Part shown: piece by piece, positions 1-9,731 of the stretch
How the letters are laid out: every line of letters begins with the position of its first letter
Numbering within the stretch: position 1 is the stretch's first letter
DNA from: Pseudomonas sp. REP124
GTDB taxonomy: Bacteria > Pseudomonadota > Gammaproteobacteria > Pseudomonadales > Pseudomonadaceae
Assembly (NCBI RefSeq): GCF_020164475.1
Contig: NZ_JAIQWX010000047.1
Coordinates: 1-40,341, forward strand
Direction: 5' to 3'
DNA length: 40,341 bases
Notes under the pieces: generated by a model
Told to the model about the DNA's origin: nothing
Seen by the model: the letters and a program-made list of their open reading frames with translations, nothing else
Databases searched by the model: none
Translations under genes and position numbers: made by a program

Positions 1-1486
1 TAGGGAACGCGAACTGCGACGCCTCATGGCTCGCACGCTGCGGCCAGCGCTGGGTGATGGCCTTGCGGCGCGTGTAAAAACGCACACCGTCCGGGCCATA
101 AGCATGCAGGTCACCGAACAGCGAACGCTTCCAGCCGCCGAAGCTGTGGTAAGCCACCGGCACCGGCAACGGCACGTTCACGCCAACCATGCCCACTTCG
201 ATCTCATCGCAGAACAAGCGCGCCGCTTCACCGTCACGGGTGAAGATGCAGGTGCCGTTGCCGTACTCGTGATCGTTGATCAGCTGCATGGCTTCTTCCA
301 GGCTGTTGACCCGAACGACGCACAGTACCGGCCCGAAGATCTCTTCTTTATAGATACGCATCTCAGGAGTCACGTTGTCGAACAGGCAGCCACCCAGGAA
401 GAAGCCGTTTTCATGACCGGCTACGCTCAGGCCACGACCGTCCACCACCAGGGTCGCACCTGCCGCTACGCCGTCTTCGACATAACCGCTGACTTTGTCG
501 CGAGCCTGACCGGTCACCAATGGCCCCATGTCCAGACCGCACGAAGTGCCGGCACCGATTTTCAGCGCCTTGATCTGCGGCGTCAGTTTGGCCACCAGTG
601 CATCGGCAACCTGATCGCCCACGCAGACCGCCACCGAGATCGCCATGCAGCGCTCGCCGCACGAACCGTAAGCAGCACCCATCAGCGCGCTGACGGCGTT
701 ATCCAGATCCGCATCCGGCATCAGCACCGCATGGTTCTTCGCCCCGCCCAGCGCCTGGACGCGCTTGCCGCGCTTGGTGCCTTCGGAATAGATGTATTCA
801 GCAATCGGCGTCGAGCCAACAAAGCTCAGCGCCTTCACTTCCGGCGCTTCGATCAGCGCATCCACCGCAGCCTTGTCACCGTGAACCACGCTCAGCACGC
901 CCTTCGGCAGGCCGGCTTCCAGCAACAGTTGGGCGATCAGCAGCGTCGAGCTCGGATCACGCTCGGATGGCTTGAGGATGAAACAGTTGCCGCAAACGAT
1001 CGCCAACGGGTACATCCACAGCGGCACCATGGCCGGGAAGTTGAACGGGGTGATACCCGCCACAACGCCCAGCGGCTGGAAGTCGGACCAGGCATCGATG
1101 TTCGGGCCGACGTTGCGGCTGTATTCGCCCTTGAGGATTTCCGGTGCGGCACACGCGAACTCGACGTTCTCGATGCCACGCTTCAATTCACCGGCAGCGT
1201 CTTCCAGGGTCTTGCCGTGCTCTTCGCTGATCAGTTGGGCGATACGCGCCTCGTTCTGCTCCAGCAGTTGCTTGAAGCGGAACATCACCTGGGCGCGCTT
1301 GGCCGCCGGGGTGTTGCGCCAGGCCGGGAAAGCAGCCTTGGCCGCGTCGATGGCCTGTTGAATGGTTTCGCGGCTGGCCAGTGGCAGCTTGTGGATCGCC
1401 TGACCGGTGGACGGATTGAACACGTCGGTGCTGCGGCCGGTTTCGGTGATCAGTTCACCATTGATCAAATGCGGAATAACGCTCAT
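1..1486 (-). CDS. bauC: CoA-acylating (methyl)malonate-semialdehyde dehydrogenase BauC/MmsA, 3' end cut by window
   Basis: This enzyme oxidises malonate semialdehyde (and, in MmsA relatives, methylmalonate semialdehyde) with NAD+ and CoA to acetyl-CoA or propionyl-CoA in the cytoplasm. About 495 residues are visible and no stop is reached; relatives are about 497-501 residues, so only a few codons lie outside. Seen in the translation: the N-terminal VFNPSTG, the PFNFP oxyanion motif near residue 147-151, ELGGAKNH-like QALGGAKNH near 245, the catalytic cysteine in GERCMA near residue 280, and KEEIFGPVL near 385. The start at 1486 has an AGGAG site upstream. It lies 74 bp downstream of the aminotransferase on the same strand, the bauA-bauC order known from P. 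aeruginosa, so malonate semialdehyde from beta-alanine is the likely substrate. A valine-pathway MmsA cannot be excluded on sequence alone. Confidence 0.9.
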   Translation of the reverse strand, partial: MSVIPHLINGELITETGRSTDVFNPSTGQAIHKLPLASRETIQQAIDAAKAAFPAWRNTPAAKRAQVMFRFKQLLEQNEARIAQLISEEHGKTLEDAAGELKRGIENVEFACAAPEILKGEYSRNVGPNIDAWSDFQPLGVVAGITPFNFPAMVPLWMYPLAIVCGNCFILKPSERDPSSTLLIAQLLLEAGLPKGVLSVVHGDKAAVDALIEAPEVKALSFVGSTPIAEYIYSEGTKRGKRVQALGGAKNHAVLMPDADLDNAVSALMGAAYGSCGERCMAISVAVCVGDQVADALVAKLTPQIKALKIGAGTSCGLDMGPLVTGQARDKVSGYVEDGVAAGATLVVDGRGLSVAGHENGFFLGGCLFDNVTPEMRIYKEEIFGPVLCVVRVNSLEEAMQLINDHEYGNGTCIFTRDGEAARLFCDEIEVGMVGVNVPLPVPVAYHSFGGWKRSLFGDLHAYGPDGVRFYTRRKAITQRWPQRASHEASQFAFP

Positions 1487-1511
1487 GGAAGCTCCTGAAA
1501 ATGTGTCAACG

Positions 1512-1532
1512 GGCGCCCCTATAAAGGGTGCC
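1512..1532 (-). promoter_or_regulatory. stem-loop between bauA and bauC
   Basis: Seven-base arms (1512-1518 and 1526-1532, one G/A difference that allows a wobble pair) flank a 7-nt AT-rich loop in the 74-bp gap between the two operon genes. No T-run follows directly, so this looks like an intercistronic stem that could tune mRNA stability or bauC expression rather than a full terminator. Confidence 0.35.
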
Positions 1533-1560
1533 TTCTATATAGATGCGTAGCCAAGCCAAA

Positions 1561-2910
1561 TCAGTCGAGTTTGCTCAGCACTTCACCGACCGCGTCGAAC
1601 AGGCGATCCAGGTCCTGCGGCTTGCTGTTGAAAGTTGGGCCGAACTGCAGGGTGTCGCCGCCGAAGCGCACGTAGAAGCCTGCTTTCCACAGCGCCATGC
1701 CCGCCTCGAACGGACGCACGATGGCGTCGCCGTCACGCGGTGCGATCTGGATCGCGCCGGCCAGACCGAAGTTACGGATGTCGATGATGTTCTTCGTGCC
1801 TTTCAGGCCGTGCAGTGCATTTTCGAAATGCGGTGCGACTTCGGCCACGCTCTGCACCAGGCTTTCCTTTTGCAGCAGGTCGAGTGCAGCCAGGCCCGCA
1901 GCGCACGCCACCGGGTGAGCGGAATAGGTGTAGCCGTGCGGGAACTCGACCGCGTACTCAGGCGTCGGCTGGTTCATGAAGGTCTGGTAGATCTCGGAGC
2001 TGGCAATCACCGCGCCCATCGGGATCGCGCCGTTGGTGACTTGCTTGGCGATGCACATCAGGTCCGGGGTCACGCCGAAAGTGGTGGCGCCGAACATGGT
2101 GCCAGTACGGCCGAAACCGGTGATCACTTCGTCGAACACCAGCAGGATGTTGTGCTGGTCGCAAATTTCGCGCAGACGCTTGAGGTAACCCTGTGGCGGA
2201 ACCAGCACGCCAGCGGAACCCGCCAGTGGCTCGACGAACACGGCAGCGATGTTCGAAGCATCGTGCAGTTCGATCAGTTTCAGCAGCTCATCGGCCAGCG
2301 CGATACCGCCCTGCTCCGGCATGCCACGGGAGTAAGCATTGCTCGCCAGCAGCGTGTGCGGCAGGTGATCGACGTCCATCATCGCCTGACCGAAGAGTTT
2401 GCGGTTGCCGTTGACGCCGCCCAGGCTGGTGCCGGCGATGTTCACGCCGTGATAACCACGTGCACGACCGATCATCTTGGTCTTGGTCGACTGGCCCTTC
2501 AGACGCCAGTAAGCGCGCACCATCTTCACCGCAGTGTCGGCACATTCAGAGCCCGAGTCGGTGAAGAACACGTGGTTCAGGTTGCCCGGCGTCAGATCGG
2601 TAATTTTTTCCGCCAGCTGGAACGACAGCGGGTGGCCGTACTGGAAGCCAGGCGAGTAGTCGAGGGTGCCCAGTTGTTTGGCGACCGCTTCCTGAATTTC
2701 CTTGCGAGTGTGACCGGCGCCACAGGTCCACAGGCCCGACAGCGAGTCATAGACCTTGCGACCCTTGTCGTCGATCAGCCAGCTGCCTTCGGCGCCAACG
2801 ATCAGACGCGGATCGCGCTGGAAGTTACGGTTGGCGGTGTAAGGCATCCAGTGAGCATCGAGCTTCAGTTGGCTGGCCAGAGAAGTCGGTGCGTTTTCAG
2901 GCAAATTCAT
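1561..2910 (-). CDS. bauA: omega-amino acid (beta-alanine):pyruvate aminotransferase
   Basis: A class-III PLP aminotransferase that moves the amino group of beta-alanine or related omega-amino acids to pyruvate, giving malonate semialdehyde and alanine. The 449-residue length equals the well-studied P. putida enzyme, and the N-terminal stretch LASQLKLDAHWMPYTANRNF is near-identical to it. Visible motifs are SGSECADTA (about 119-127, PLP phosphate contacts), FDEVITGFGR with Asp near 260, and the Schiff-base lysine in MCIAKQVTNG near residue 289. The start at 2910 was chosen over an ATG seven codons upstream because it gives the family N-terminus and has a GAGG site at good spacing. It heads an operon with bauC and is divergent from the LysR gene bauR, so activation by BauR in response to beta-alanine is likely by analogy with P. 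aeruginosa. Confidence 0.95.
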   Translation of the reverse strand: MNLPENAPTSLASQLKLDAHWMPYTANRNFQRDPRLIVGAEGSWLIDDKGRKVYDSLSGLWTCGAGHTRKEIQEAVAKQLGTLDYSPGFQYGHPLSFQLAEKITDLTPGNLNHVFFTDSGSECADTAVKMVRAYWRLKGQSTKTKMIGRARGYHGVNIAGTSLGGVNGNRKLFGQAMMDVDHLPHTLLASNAYSRGMPEQGGIALADELLKLIELHDASNIAAVFVEPLAGSAGVLVPPQGYLKRLREICDQHNILLVFDEVITGFGRTGTMFGATTFGVTPDLMCIAKQVTNGAIPMGAVIASSEIYQTFMNQPTPEYAVEFPHGYTYSAHPVACAAGLAALDLLQKESLVQSVAEVAPHFENALHGLKGTKNIIDIRNFGLAGAIQIAPRDGDAIVRPFEAGMALWKAGFYVRFGGDTLQFGPTFNSKPQDLDRLFDAVGEVLSKLD

Positions 2911-3014
2911 GGGTGGAACCTCGCAAGGCAATGAGCGGCGCAGGGAATGAAAAGCGTTGTTGCAGCTAAATTGCCACGGGGATAAAGTCGGTGAAATCCA
3001 ACTTTTCTAACCTT

Positions 3015-3031
3015 CAGTCAGACGCTGACTA
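3015..3031. promoter_or_regulatory. candidate BauR operator in the bauA/bauR divergent region
   Basis: A perfect 6-bp inverted repeat, AGTCAG and CTGACT separated by three bases, lies 18 bp upstream of the bauR start and about 105 bp upstream of the bauA start. LysR regulators typically bind interrupted dyads of about 15 bp with a T-N11-A core near their own start. The assignment is inferred from position and symmetry. Confidence 0.45.
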
Positions 3032-3048
3032 AACTATCGAGCAAGCCC

Positions 3049-3969
3049 ATGAGCAGCCGTCGTCCCGACCCGCTGGCGCAAGTCAGCGACTTTGATATCC
3101 GCCTGTTGCGGATCTTTCGCAGTGTGGTCGAGTCCGGGGGATTCTCTGCCGCTGAAAGCGTACTCGGCATCGGTCGCTCGGCCATCAGCCAGCAAATGAG
3201 CGACCTGGAGCAGCGCCTCGGTCTGCGCCTGTGCCAGCGTGGCCGCGCCGGTTTTTCCCTTACCGAAGAAGGCCGCGAGGTGTATCAATCGGCGCTGCAA
3301 CTGTTGAGCGCGCTGGAAAGTTTTCGCACCGAGGTCAACGGCCTGCACCAGCATTTGCGCGGCGAGCTGACCATTGGCCTGACCGATAACCTGGTCACCC
3401 TGCCCCACATGCGCATCACCCATGCTCTGGCGCAATTGAAGGAGCGCGGTCCGGACGTGCAGATCCAGATCCGCATGATCCCGCCCAATGAAGTGGAGCA
3501 AGGCGTACTCGACGGCCGCTTGCACGTCGGCGTGGTGCCGCAGGCCAGCGCGTTGTCGGGGCTGGAATATCAGCCGCTCTACAGTGAACGTTCGCTGCTC
3601 TATTGCGCGGTGGGCCACCCGCTGTTTTATGTCGACGACAAGCAACTGGACGACGGACGCCTCAATCAACAGGACGCCATCGCACCGACCTTCCGTTTGC
3701 CGGCGGAGATCCAGGCCCATTACCAGGCGCTCAACTGCACCGCCAGCGCCTCGGACCGCGAAGGCATGGCCTTCCTGATTCTGACCGGGCGCTACATCGG
3801 TTATCTGCCGGATCATTACGCCAGTCTCTGGGTCCAGCAAGGTCGCCTGCGCGCGCTCAAACCCAAGGCGCGCTTCTATGACCTGAGCCTCGCCTCGGTC
3901 ACCCGCAAGGGCCGCCGTCCGCATCTGGTGCTGGAGAGTTTCCTTGAGAGCCTTGCGGCGACCCGTTAA
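3049..3969 (+). CDS. bauR: LysR-family transcriptional regulator, BauR-like
   Basis: A 306-residue LysR regulator, the normal length for the family. The winged helix-turn-helix occupies about residues 15-75 (FDIRLLRIFRSVVESGGFSAAE, then IGRSAISQQMSDLEQRLG and the wing segment LTEEGREVYQ). The LysR substrate-binding domain spans about 100-300. It is transcribed away from the bauA-bauC operon with 138 bp between start codons, the usual arrangement for a LysR activator and its targets and the same layout as bauR-bauABCD of P. aeruginosa, where the regulator responds to beta-alanine. A dyad just upstream of this start is a plausible shared operator. No strong ribosome site precedes the ATG. The function is inferred mainly from the neighbourhood. 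Confidence 0.88.
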   Translation: MSSRRPDPLAQVSDFDIRLLRIFRSVVESGGFSAAESVLGIGRSAISQQMSDLEQRLGLRLCQRGRAGFSLTEEGREVYQSALQLLSALESFRTEVNGLHQHLRGELTIGLTDNLVTLPHMRITHALAQLKERGPDVQIQIRMIPPNEVEQGVLDGRLHVGVVPQASALSGLEYQPLYSERSLLYCAVGHPLFYVDDKQLDDGRLNQQDAIAPTFRLPAEIQAHYQALNCTASASDREGMAFLILTGRYIGYLPDHYASLWVQQGRLRALKPKARFYDLSLASVTRKGRRPHLVLESFLESLAATR

Positions 3970-4015
3970 CGTGTCCGACGCCCCGCCAACCCTTCAAGAC
4001 CTTAAATAAACGCCC

Positions 4016-4597
4016 ATGCCATTCACCCTCAGCGACTTTTGCGAATACCGCGAAGAAATCCGCAAAAGCCGTTTCATCACCTTCGCCGCGCCCATCGGCA
4101 GCCCTGCCGAGGCGCAAGCCTTCATCGAGCGGCACAGCGACCTCGACGCCACGCACAACTGCTGGGCGTGGAAGCTTGGCGATCAATACCGCAGCACCGA
4201 CGACGGCGAACCCGGCGGCACCGCTGGCCGGCCGATATTGGCGGCGATCGAGGCGCAGGATTGTGATCAGGTCGTGGTGCTGGTGATTCGCTGGTATGGC
4301 GGCATTCAGCTAGGCACCGGCGGACTCGCCCGAGCCTACGGCGGCGGTGCCAACAAATGCCTGCAGGCAGCACCGAAGATCGAGCTGATCAGTCGCGTGC
4401 CGCTGCGTTGTGCCTGCGCGTTCGGCGAGTTGGCGCTGGTGAAGCTGCGGGTGGCGGAACTCGGCGGGCTGGTGGTGCAGGAAGATTTCACAGCTAATGG
4501 CGTCGAGTTGCAGTTGGCGGTGGGAGAAGCGCATATCGAAACGTTGCAACGGCAACTGGCGGATTTAAGTCGCGGGCGGATCTTGTTGCAGCGTTGA
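4016..4597 (+). CDS. yigZ: YigZ/IMPACT family protein
   Basis: A 193-residue protein of the UPF0029/IMPACT family, close to the roughly 200 residues of E. coli YigZ. The N-terminal domain (about 1-115) carries the family signatures: KSRFITFAAP, DATHNCWAWKLG, the DDGEPGGTAGRPIL loop near 62-75, and VIRWYGGIQLGTGGLARAY near 92-110. A C-terminal ferredoxin-like DUF1949 domain follows (about 130-190). The bacterial role is unresolved; eukaryotic IMPACT modulates Gcn2 signalling, and the fold suggests binding of nucleic acid or ribosome partners. It starts 47 bp after bauR and may be read through from it, but nothing links it functionally to beta-alanine use. The ATG has only a weak ribosome site. 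Confidence 0.88.
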   Translation: MPFTLSDFCEYREEIRKSRFITFAAPIGSPAEAQAFIERHSDLDATHNCWAWKLGDQYRSTDDGEPGGTAGRPILAAIEAQDCDQVVVLVIRWYGGIQLGTGGLARAYGGGANKCLQAAPKIELISRVPLRCACAFGELALVKLRVAELGGLVVQEDFTANGVELQLAVGEAHIETLQRQLADLSRGRILLQR

Positions 4598-4644
4598 AAC
4601 CCTCATGGAGCTGCCGAACGGTGCGTTTTTTATAACGTTTGCTT

Positions 4645-4901
4645 TTATCCCCAGCCACGCACATTTGCCCACATCTGCTGTGCACCCGGCTGTGGATAAC
4701 CTGAGCACATACCGCTGTAACCCTTCTGTCATGCGGCTTTGCGGGATTTGTTCACTTTTCGTCCAATTTGCCATCACAAAATACAAATTCAATTAAAAAC
4801 AGTCACTTAGACCGGTTTATCACCTTTGGAAGATAGCCGCCCCCCGCTTATGCCCGACATTCGAGCTTGCGCACAAATACTGTGGAGCAATCTGTGGATA
4901 A
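4645..4901. other. gene-free stretch (4598-5070) with DnaA-box-like 9-mers
   Basis: This 473-bp intergenic region is locally AT-rich (about 4745-4810) and holds two exact DnaA-box consensus matches (TGTGGATAA at 4691-4699 and 4893-4901), both preceded by C or CT and followed by C. It also has a near match TTATCCCCA at 4645-4653 and a degenerate TGTGGAGCA at 4881-4889. No dnaA, parAB, rpmH or gyrB gene is near, so this is not the usual Pseudomonas oriC context. It may titrate DnaA, or it may be chance: single matches also fall inside coding DNA (for example near 17096). Nothing else was recognised here apart from the presumed promoter of the next gene. Confidence 0.35.
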
Positions 4902-5070
4902 CCCGTTCATTCCCGTCGCCGCCCCATGCCGGACATGGCTTGCACATGACTGATCATTTTTTGAGCAGTTCTCTGTCATGCATGCCGCACCGGACACAAT
5001 GAACTCGACGCCTCGCATCAGGCGTTGCAGCATAGGTATCCGTGACTCTTACTCATCAAGGAAGCCACTC

Positions 5071-5757
5071 ATGTCCAAGGCAAAAACCGCGCTGATCATC
5101 GGCGCCTCCCGAGGGCTGGGCCTCGGCCTGGTGAACACCCTGCTGGCCGATGGCTGGCAAGTCACCGCCACCGTGCGCAACCCGCAAAACGCCGAGGCCC
5201 TGAAGGCGCTGGGCAATGTGCGGATCGAGAAGCTCGACATGGACGACCGGCAGGCGGTGATCGCCTTGAGCCAGCAGCTCAAGGGCGAAGTGTTCGACCT
5301 GCTGTTCGTCAATGCCGGCGTCAAGGGACCGGACGTGCAGACGCCAGGCGGTGCGACGCAGGCCGAAGTCGGCCAGCTGTTCTTCACCAATGCCGTGGCG
5401 CCGATCAACCTGGCGCAGATCTTTGTCGGACAGATCCGTCCGGACACCGGCGTGCTGGCGTTCATGAGTTCGGTCCTGGGCAGCGTGACCATGCCCGACG
5501 CACCGGAACTGGCGCTGTACAAGGCCAGCAAAGCCGCGCTGAACTCGATGACTAACAGCTTCGTCACGCAACTGGGCGAGCAGAAACTGACCGTGCTGTC
5601 GTTGCATCCGGGTTGGGTGAAAACCGACATGGGTGGTGACGGCGCGGATATCGATGTGCAGACCAGCACCCGTGGTCTGGTTGATCAGGTGAATGCGTAC
5701 GTCGGCAAGGGCGGGCATCATTTTGTGAATTACCGGGGTGAGACCATTCCATGGTGA
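5071..5757 (+). CDS. short-chain dehydrogenase/reductase (SDR)
   Basis: A 228-residue classical SDR with an N-terminal Rossmann fold. The cofactor motif is GASRGLGLGL (about 9-18), the NAG motif is in FVNAGVKGP near 82-90, the catalytic serine lies in FMSSVLGSV near 133, and the YKASK pair is near 150-154. A basic ATVRNP segment after the second beta strand favours NADP(H). The substrate is unknown; C-signal-like or carbonyl-reductase relatives are possible. The start at 5071 is chosen because CAAGGAAG lies just upstream and it gives the canonical N-terminus; an in-frame ATG 31 codons earlier encodes a non-family extension. The gene stands alone, with a REPIN 8 bp after its stop. Confidence 0.85.
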   Translation: MSKAKTALIIGASRGLGLGLVNTLLADGWQVTATVRNPQNAEALKALGNVRIEKLDMDDRQAVIALSQQLKGEVFDLLFVNAGVKGPDVQTPGGATQAEVGQLFFTNAVAPINLAQIFVGQIRPDTGVLAFMSSVLGSVTMPDAPELALYKASKAALNSMTNSFVTQLGEQKLTVLSLHPGWVKTDMGGDGADIDVQTSTRGLVDQVNAYVGKGGHHFVNYRGETIPW

Positions 5758-5764
5758 TCCCTGA

Positions 5765-5870
5765 CCTGTAGGAGCCGAGCTTGCTCGCGATGGACGACCG
5801 GGCACCGCGGGGTGTCAGGCTGCCAACGTCATCGTTGACGACCATCGCGAGCAAGCTCGGCTCCTACAGG
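5765..5870. repeat. REPIN (inverted REP pair), GAGCCGAGC type
   Basis: Perfect 29-bp inverted arms at 5765-5793 and 5842-5870, each a REP ending in CTGTAGGAGCCGAGCTTGC. They flank a 48-bp centre that itself contains the short dyad GTCA/TGAC. It lies 8 bp after the SDR stop and probably acts as a transcript end; such pairs are mobilised by RAYT transposases encoded elsewhere. Confidence 0.9.
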
Positions 5871-6013
5871 GTAGATGTACGTCGGGTCGGGCTTGCCCGC
5901 AGCAAGCTTTTGATCGACACTGCCCACCTCGCCTCCCCGGCGACCCTGGATCAGCAGACAGGGCAACACTGAGCTGGCAACCCTGAACCCAACTTTCAGA
6001 GGAGCCGGCCAAC

Positions 6014-7372
6014 ATGCCTGCGACCCGTACCTGGTTAAAAAATCCCCTCGCCATTTTCACGGCCAACGGTCTCGATGCCCGTGGCGGTCTGGTGCTGCAA
6101 GACGGTGTGATCGTCGAAGTGCTCGGCGCTGGCCAGCAGCCTTCCACACCCTGTGGACAAGTCTTCGATGCCCGCGAGCACGTGATCCTGCCGGGCCTGA
6201 TCAACACCCATCACCACTTCTATCAAACCCTGACCCGTGCCTGGGCGCCGGTGGTCAACCAGCCGTTGTTTCCGTGGCTGAAAACCCTGTACCCGGTCTG
6301 GGCTCGCCTGACCCCGGAAAAACTCGCCCTGGCCACCAAGGTCGCCCTGGCCGAATTGCTGCTGTCGGGTTGCACCACCGCCGCCGACCATCACTACCTG
6401 TTCCCCGACGGGCTGGAAAATGCCATCGACGTGCAAGTCGGGAGCGTTCGCGAACTGGGCATGCGCGCCATGCTGACCCGTGGATCGATGAGCCTCGGTG
6501 AAAAAGATGGCGGCCTGCCACCGCAGCAGACCGTGCAGGAAGGCCAGGTGATTCTTGACGACAGCCAGCGACTGATCGCCGAGTACCACGAGCGCGGTGA
6601 TGGCGCGCAGATCCAGATCGCCCTGGCGCCTTGCTCGCCCTTCTCGGTGACCCAGGAAATCATGTCCGCCAGCGCCGAACTGGCGAACAAGCTCGACGTA
6701 CGCCTGCACACGCACCTGGCGGAAACCCTCGACGAAGAGGATTTCTGCCTGCAGCGCTTCGGTCTGCGTACCGTCGATTATCTGGACAGCGTCGGCTGGC
6801 TCGGCCCACGTACCTGGCTGGCCCACGGCATCCACTTCAACCCGGATGAAATCGCCCGCCTGGGTGCCGCCGGCACCGGCATCTGCCATTGCCCGAGCTC
6901 GAACATGCGCCTGGCGTCCGGTATCTGCCCGAGCATCGAGCTGACCGAAGCCGGAGCGCCGCTGGGTCTGGGCGTGGACGGCTCGGCCTCCAACGATGCG
7001 TCGAACATGATTCTCGAAGCGCGACAGGCGCTGTACATCCAGCGCCTGCGCTATGGCGCCGAGAAGATCACGCCGGAACGCGTGCTGGGTTGGGCGACCA
7101 AGGGTTCGGCGCAATTGCTTGGGCGTAGCGACATTGGTGAACTGGCGGTGGGCAAACAGGCTGACCTGGCGCTGTTCAAGCTCGATGAACTGCGGTTCTC
7201 CGGTAGCCATGATCCGGTGTCGGCGTTGCTGCTGTGCGGCGCGGATCGTGCGGATCGGGTAATGGTGGGTGGCAAGTGGCGAGTGATTGATGGGCAGGTC
7301 GAGGGGCTGGATCTGAAGGGCTTGATTGCCGATCACAGCCAGGCGGCGCGGCAACTGATCGCTGGTTCCTGA
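6014..7372 (+). CDS. 8-oxoguanine deaminase (amidohydrolase)
   Basis: A 452-residue zinc amidohydrolase of the TrzN/AtzB-like cytosine-deaminase branch, which in pseudomonads deaminates 8-oxoguanine to urate. Seen: the N-terminal beta-sandwich with WLKNPLAIFTANG, the metal-binding LINTHHHFYQTLTRAW near residues 62-76, the HTHLAETLDEE motif near 235 (metal His and catalytic Glu), WLAHGIHF near 273 (third His), and GVDGSASND near 325 (metal Asp). The C-terminal GELAVGKQADLALF strand completes the sandwich. A strong AGAGGAG ribosome site precedes the ATG. Older annotation often calls such proteins hydroxydechloroatrazine ethylaminohydrolase. An adenine deaminase gene 1.4 kb downstream suggests purine salvage or catabolism in this neighbourhood. 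Confidence 0.88.
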   Translation: MPATRTWLKNPLAIFTANGLDARGGLVLQDGVIVEVLGAGQQPSTPCGQVFDAREHVILPGLINTHHHFYQTLTRAWAPVVNQPLFPWLKTLYPVWARLTPEKLALATKVALAELLLSGCTTAADHHYLFPDGLENAIDVQVGSVRELGMRAMLTRGSMSLGEKDGGLPPQQTVQEGQVILDDSQRLIAEYHERGDGAQIQIALAPCSPFSVTQEIMSASAELANKLDVRLHTHLAETLDEEDFCLQRFGLRTVDYLDSVGWLGPRTWLAHGIHFNPDEIARLGAAGTGICHCPSSNMRLASGICPSIELTEAGAPLGLGVDGSASNDASNMILEARQALYIQRLRYGAEKITPERVLGWATKGSAQLLGRSDIGELAVGKQADLALFKLDELRFSGSHDPVSALLLCGADRADRVMVGGKWRVIDGQVEGLDLKGLIADHSQAARQLIAGS

Positions 7373-7382
7373 TAAAACACCA

Positions 7383-7481
7383 CCCCTGTAGGAGCCGAGC
7401 TTGCTCGCGATAGCGGTATGTCAGACACATTGATTTTGGCTGACACCCCGCTATCGCGAGCAAGCTCGGCTCCTACAGGGG
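7383..7481. repeat. REPIN between convergent genes
   Basis: Perfect 34-bp inverted arms (7383-7416 and 7448-7481) with a 31-bp centre, same subtype as the 5765 element. It fills the gap between the converging deaminase and chaA genes, so it can serve as a bidirectional terminator. Confidence 0.9.
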
Positions 7482-7497
7482 TTGGTTTGTGCCGGGT

Positions 7498-8589
7498 TCA
7501 GAGGCCCAGCAGCGACAACATGATGAAGGTCGCGAACAGCACAAAATGCGTCATCCCCTCGATGGCATTGGTTTCACCGTCATTCAAATTGATCGCGCTG
7601 ACAATCAGCGTGATGAAGATCATCACCGTCTGCACCGGGGTCATGGCCATCTGGAATGGCTGGCCGGTGTAGAGCGCCATCGCCTCCATCACCGGTACCG
7701 TCAGGATCACCGTCGACAACGACGCCCCCAACGCGATATTGACCACCGACTGCATGCGGTTGGCCAGTGCCGCGCGCAACGCGGTCAGGATCTCCGGCGC
7801 TGCCGAAATCGCCGCCACCAGAATCGCCGTGACCACCGGCGGTGCCCCCGTCCCTTCCAGCCCAAGATCGAGGGTCTTGGACATCACCTCCGCCAACGCG
7901 CCGATCACCACCACGCCGAACACCAGAATGCCGATGGACAGCGCCAGGCTGACGGGCTTCGGTTCCTGCTCGACGGGCTCCTTGCGACGGCGTTTATCCG
8001 GATAGCTGTAGCTGAAAAAGTAACTGTGCGGCCCGACCTGCATGCGCAGGAACAGCGCATAAAGCACCACCATCGCGCCGATGGTGAACGCCGAATACAA
8101 CTTCCAACGCTCCTCGGGAATGAACTCCGGGACCACCATCGACACGCCCATGGCGGTGAGGATCATCACGCTGTAACTGCGCGCCGAGTCATCGTTGTAG
8201 GACTGTTCGCCATGTTTGAGGCCGCCCATCAACGCCGCAAGCCCGAGGATCCCGTTGATGTCTAGCATCACCGCCGAGTAAATAGTGTCTCGCACCAGAG
8301 TCGGCGACGCTTCGTTGCTCATCATGATCGCCAGGATCACCACTTCCACCAGCACTGCTGCCAGGGTGAGGATCATGGTGCCGTAGGGGTCACCGACTTT
8401 TTCCGCGAGCAGTTCGGCCTGATGGGCCACGCGCATGGAGGCCGCGATGATGAAGGCGATCAGCACCAGCCCGGCGCTCAGCGCCACCCCCTGCCCGCTG
8501 TGCAGCAACCAATGCTCGAGCGGGAACGCAACCACGGCGGCGAGCACCGCCAACAGCAGAAAGCTTTCCTGTTTAAGGATCGTGAGCAT
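7498..8589 (-). CDS. chaA: Ca2+/H+ antiporter ChaA family
   Basis: A 363-residue inner-membrane cation/proton exchanger, matching the length of E. coli ChaA. About eleven hydrophobic helices are visible in two homologous halves separated by a cytoplasmic basic loop (DKRRRKEPVEQEPKP near 200-215). The first exchanger repeat contains VGDPYGTMILTLAAVLVEVV (about 65-84) and the second VAAISAAPEILTALRAALANR (about 260-280), with the conserved acidic residues expected for cation binding. It should export Ca2+, and perhaps Na+ or K+, in exchange for protons, chiefly at alkaline pH. AAGG precedes the ATG. It is a single gene, convergent with the 8-oxoguanine deaminase and divergent from the adenine deaminase. 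Confidence 0.9.
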   Translation of the reverse strand: MLTILKQESFLLLAVLAAVVAFPLEHWLLHSGQGVALSAGLVLIAFIIAASMRVAHQAELLAEKVGDPYGTMILTLAAVLVEVVILAIMMSNEASPTLVRDTIYSAVMLDINGILGLAALMGGLKHGEQSYNDDSARSYSVMILTAMGVSMVVPEFIPEERWKLYSAFTIGAMVVLYALFLRMQVGPHSYFFSYSYPDKRRRKEPVEQEPKPVSLALSIGILVFGVVVIGALAEVMSKTLDLGLEGTGAPPVVTAILVAAISAAPEILTALRAALANRMQSVVNIALGASLSTVILTVPVMEAMALYTGQPFQMAMTPVQTVMIFITLIVSAINLNDGETNAIEGMTHFVLFATFIMLSLLGL

Positions 8590-8763
8590 GGCGGGCCTTT
8601 TGCAGTGATAGAGCTGTTAAGCGACTGACTGCGACGCGGTGCTAATGTTTCGTTAGACCTTAGCGTATCGATTGCTCAAGCCAGGGCTATGAACCTTTCG
8701 GTCAGGTTTTACCGAATGTTTGTGCAAGCACCTGTAGAATGCCCGCCCATCTGCACCTGATGA

Positions 8764-9726
<963 letters not shown>

Positions 9727-9731
9727 GTAAA

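Noticed and set aside
26..1498. 490-codon plus-strand open frame over bauC
   Set aside because: It mirrors the dehydrogenase gene; the translation is rich in His, Arg and Gln with no recognisable domain, and the dehydrogenase motifs are clear on the minus strand.
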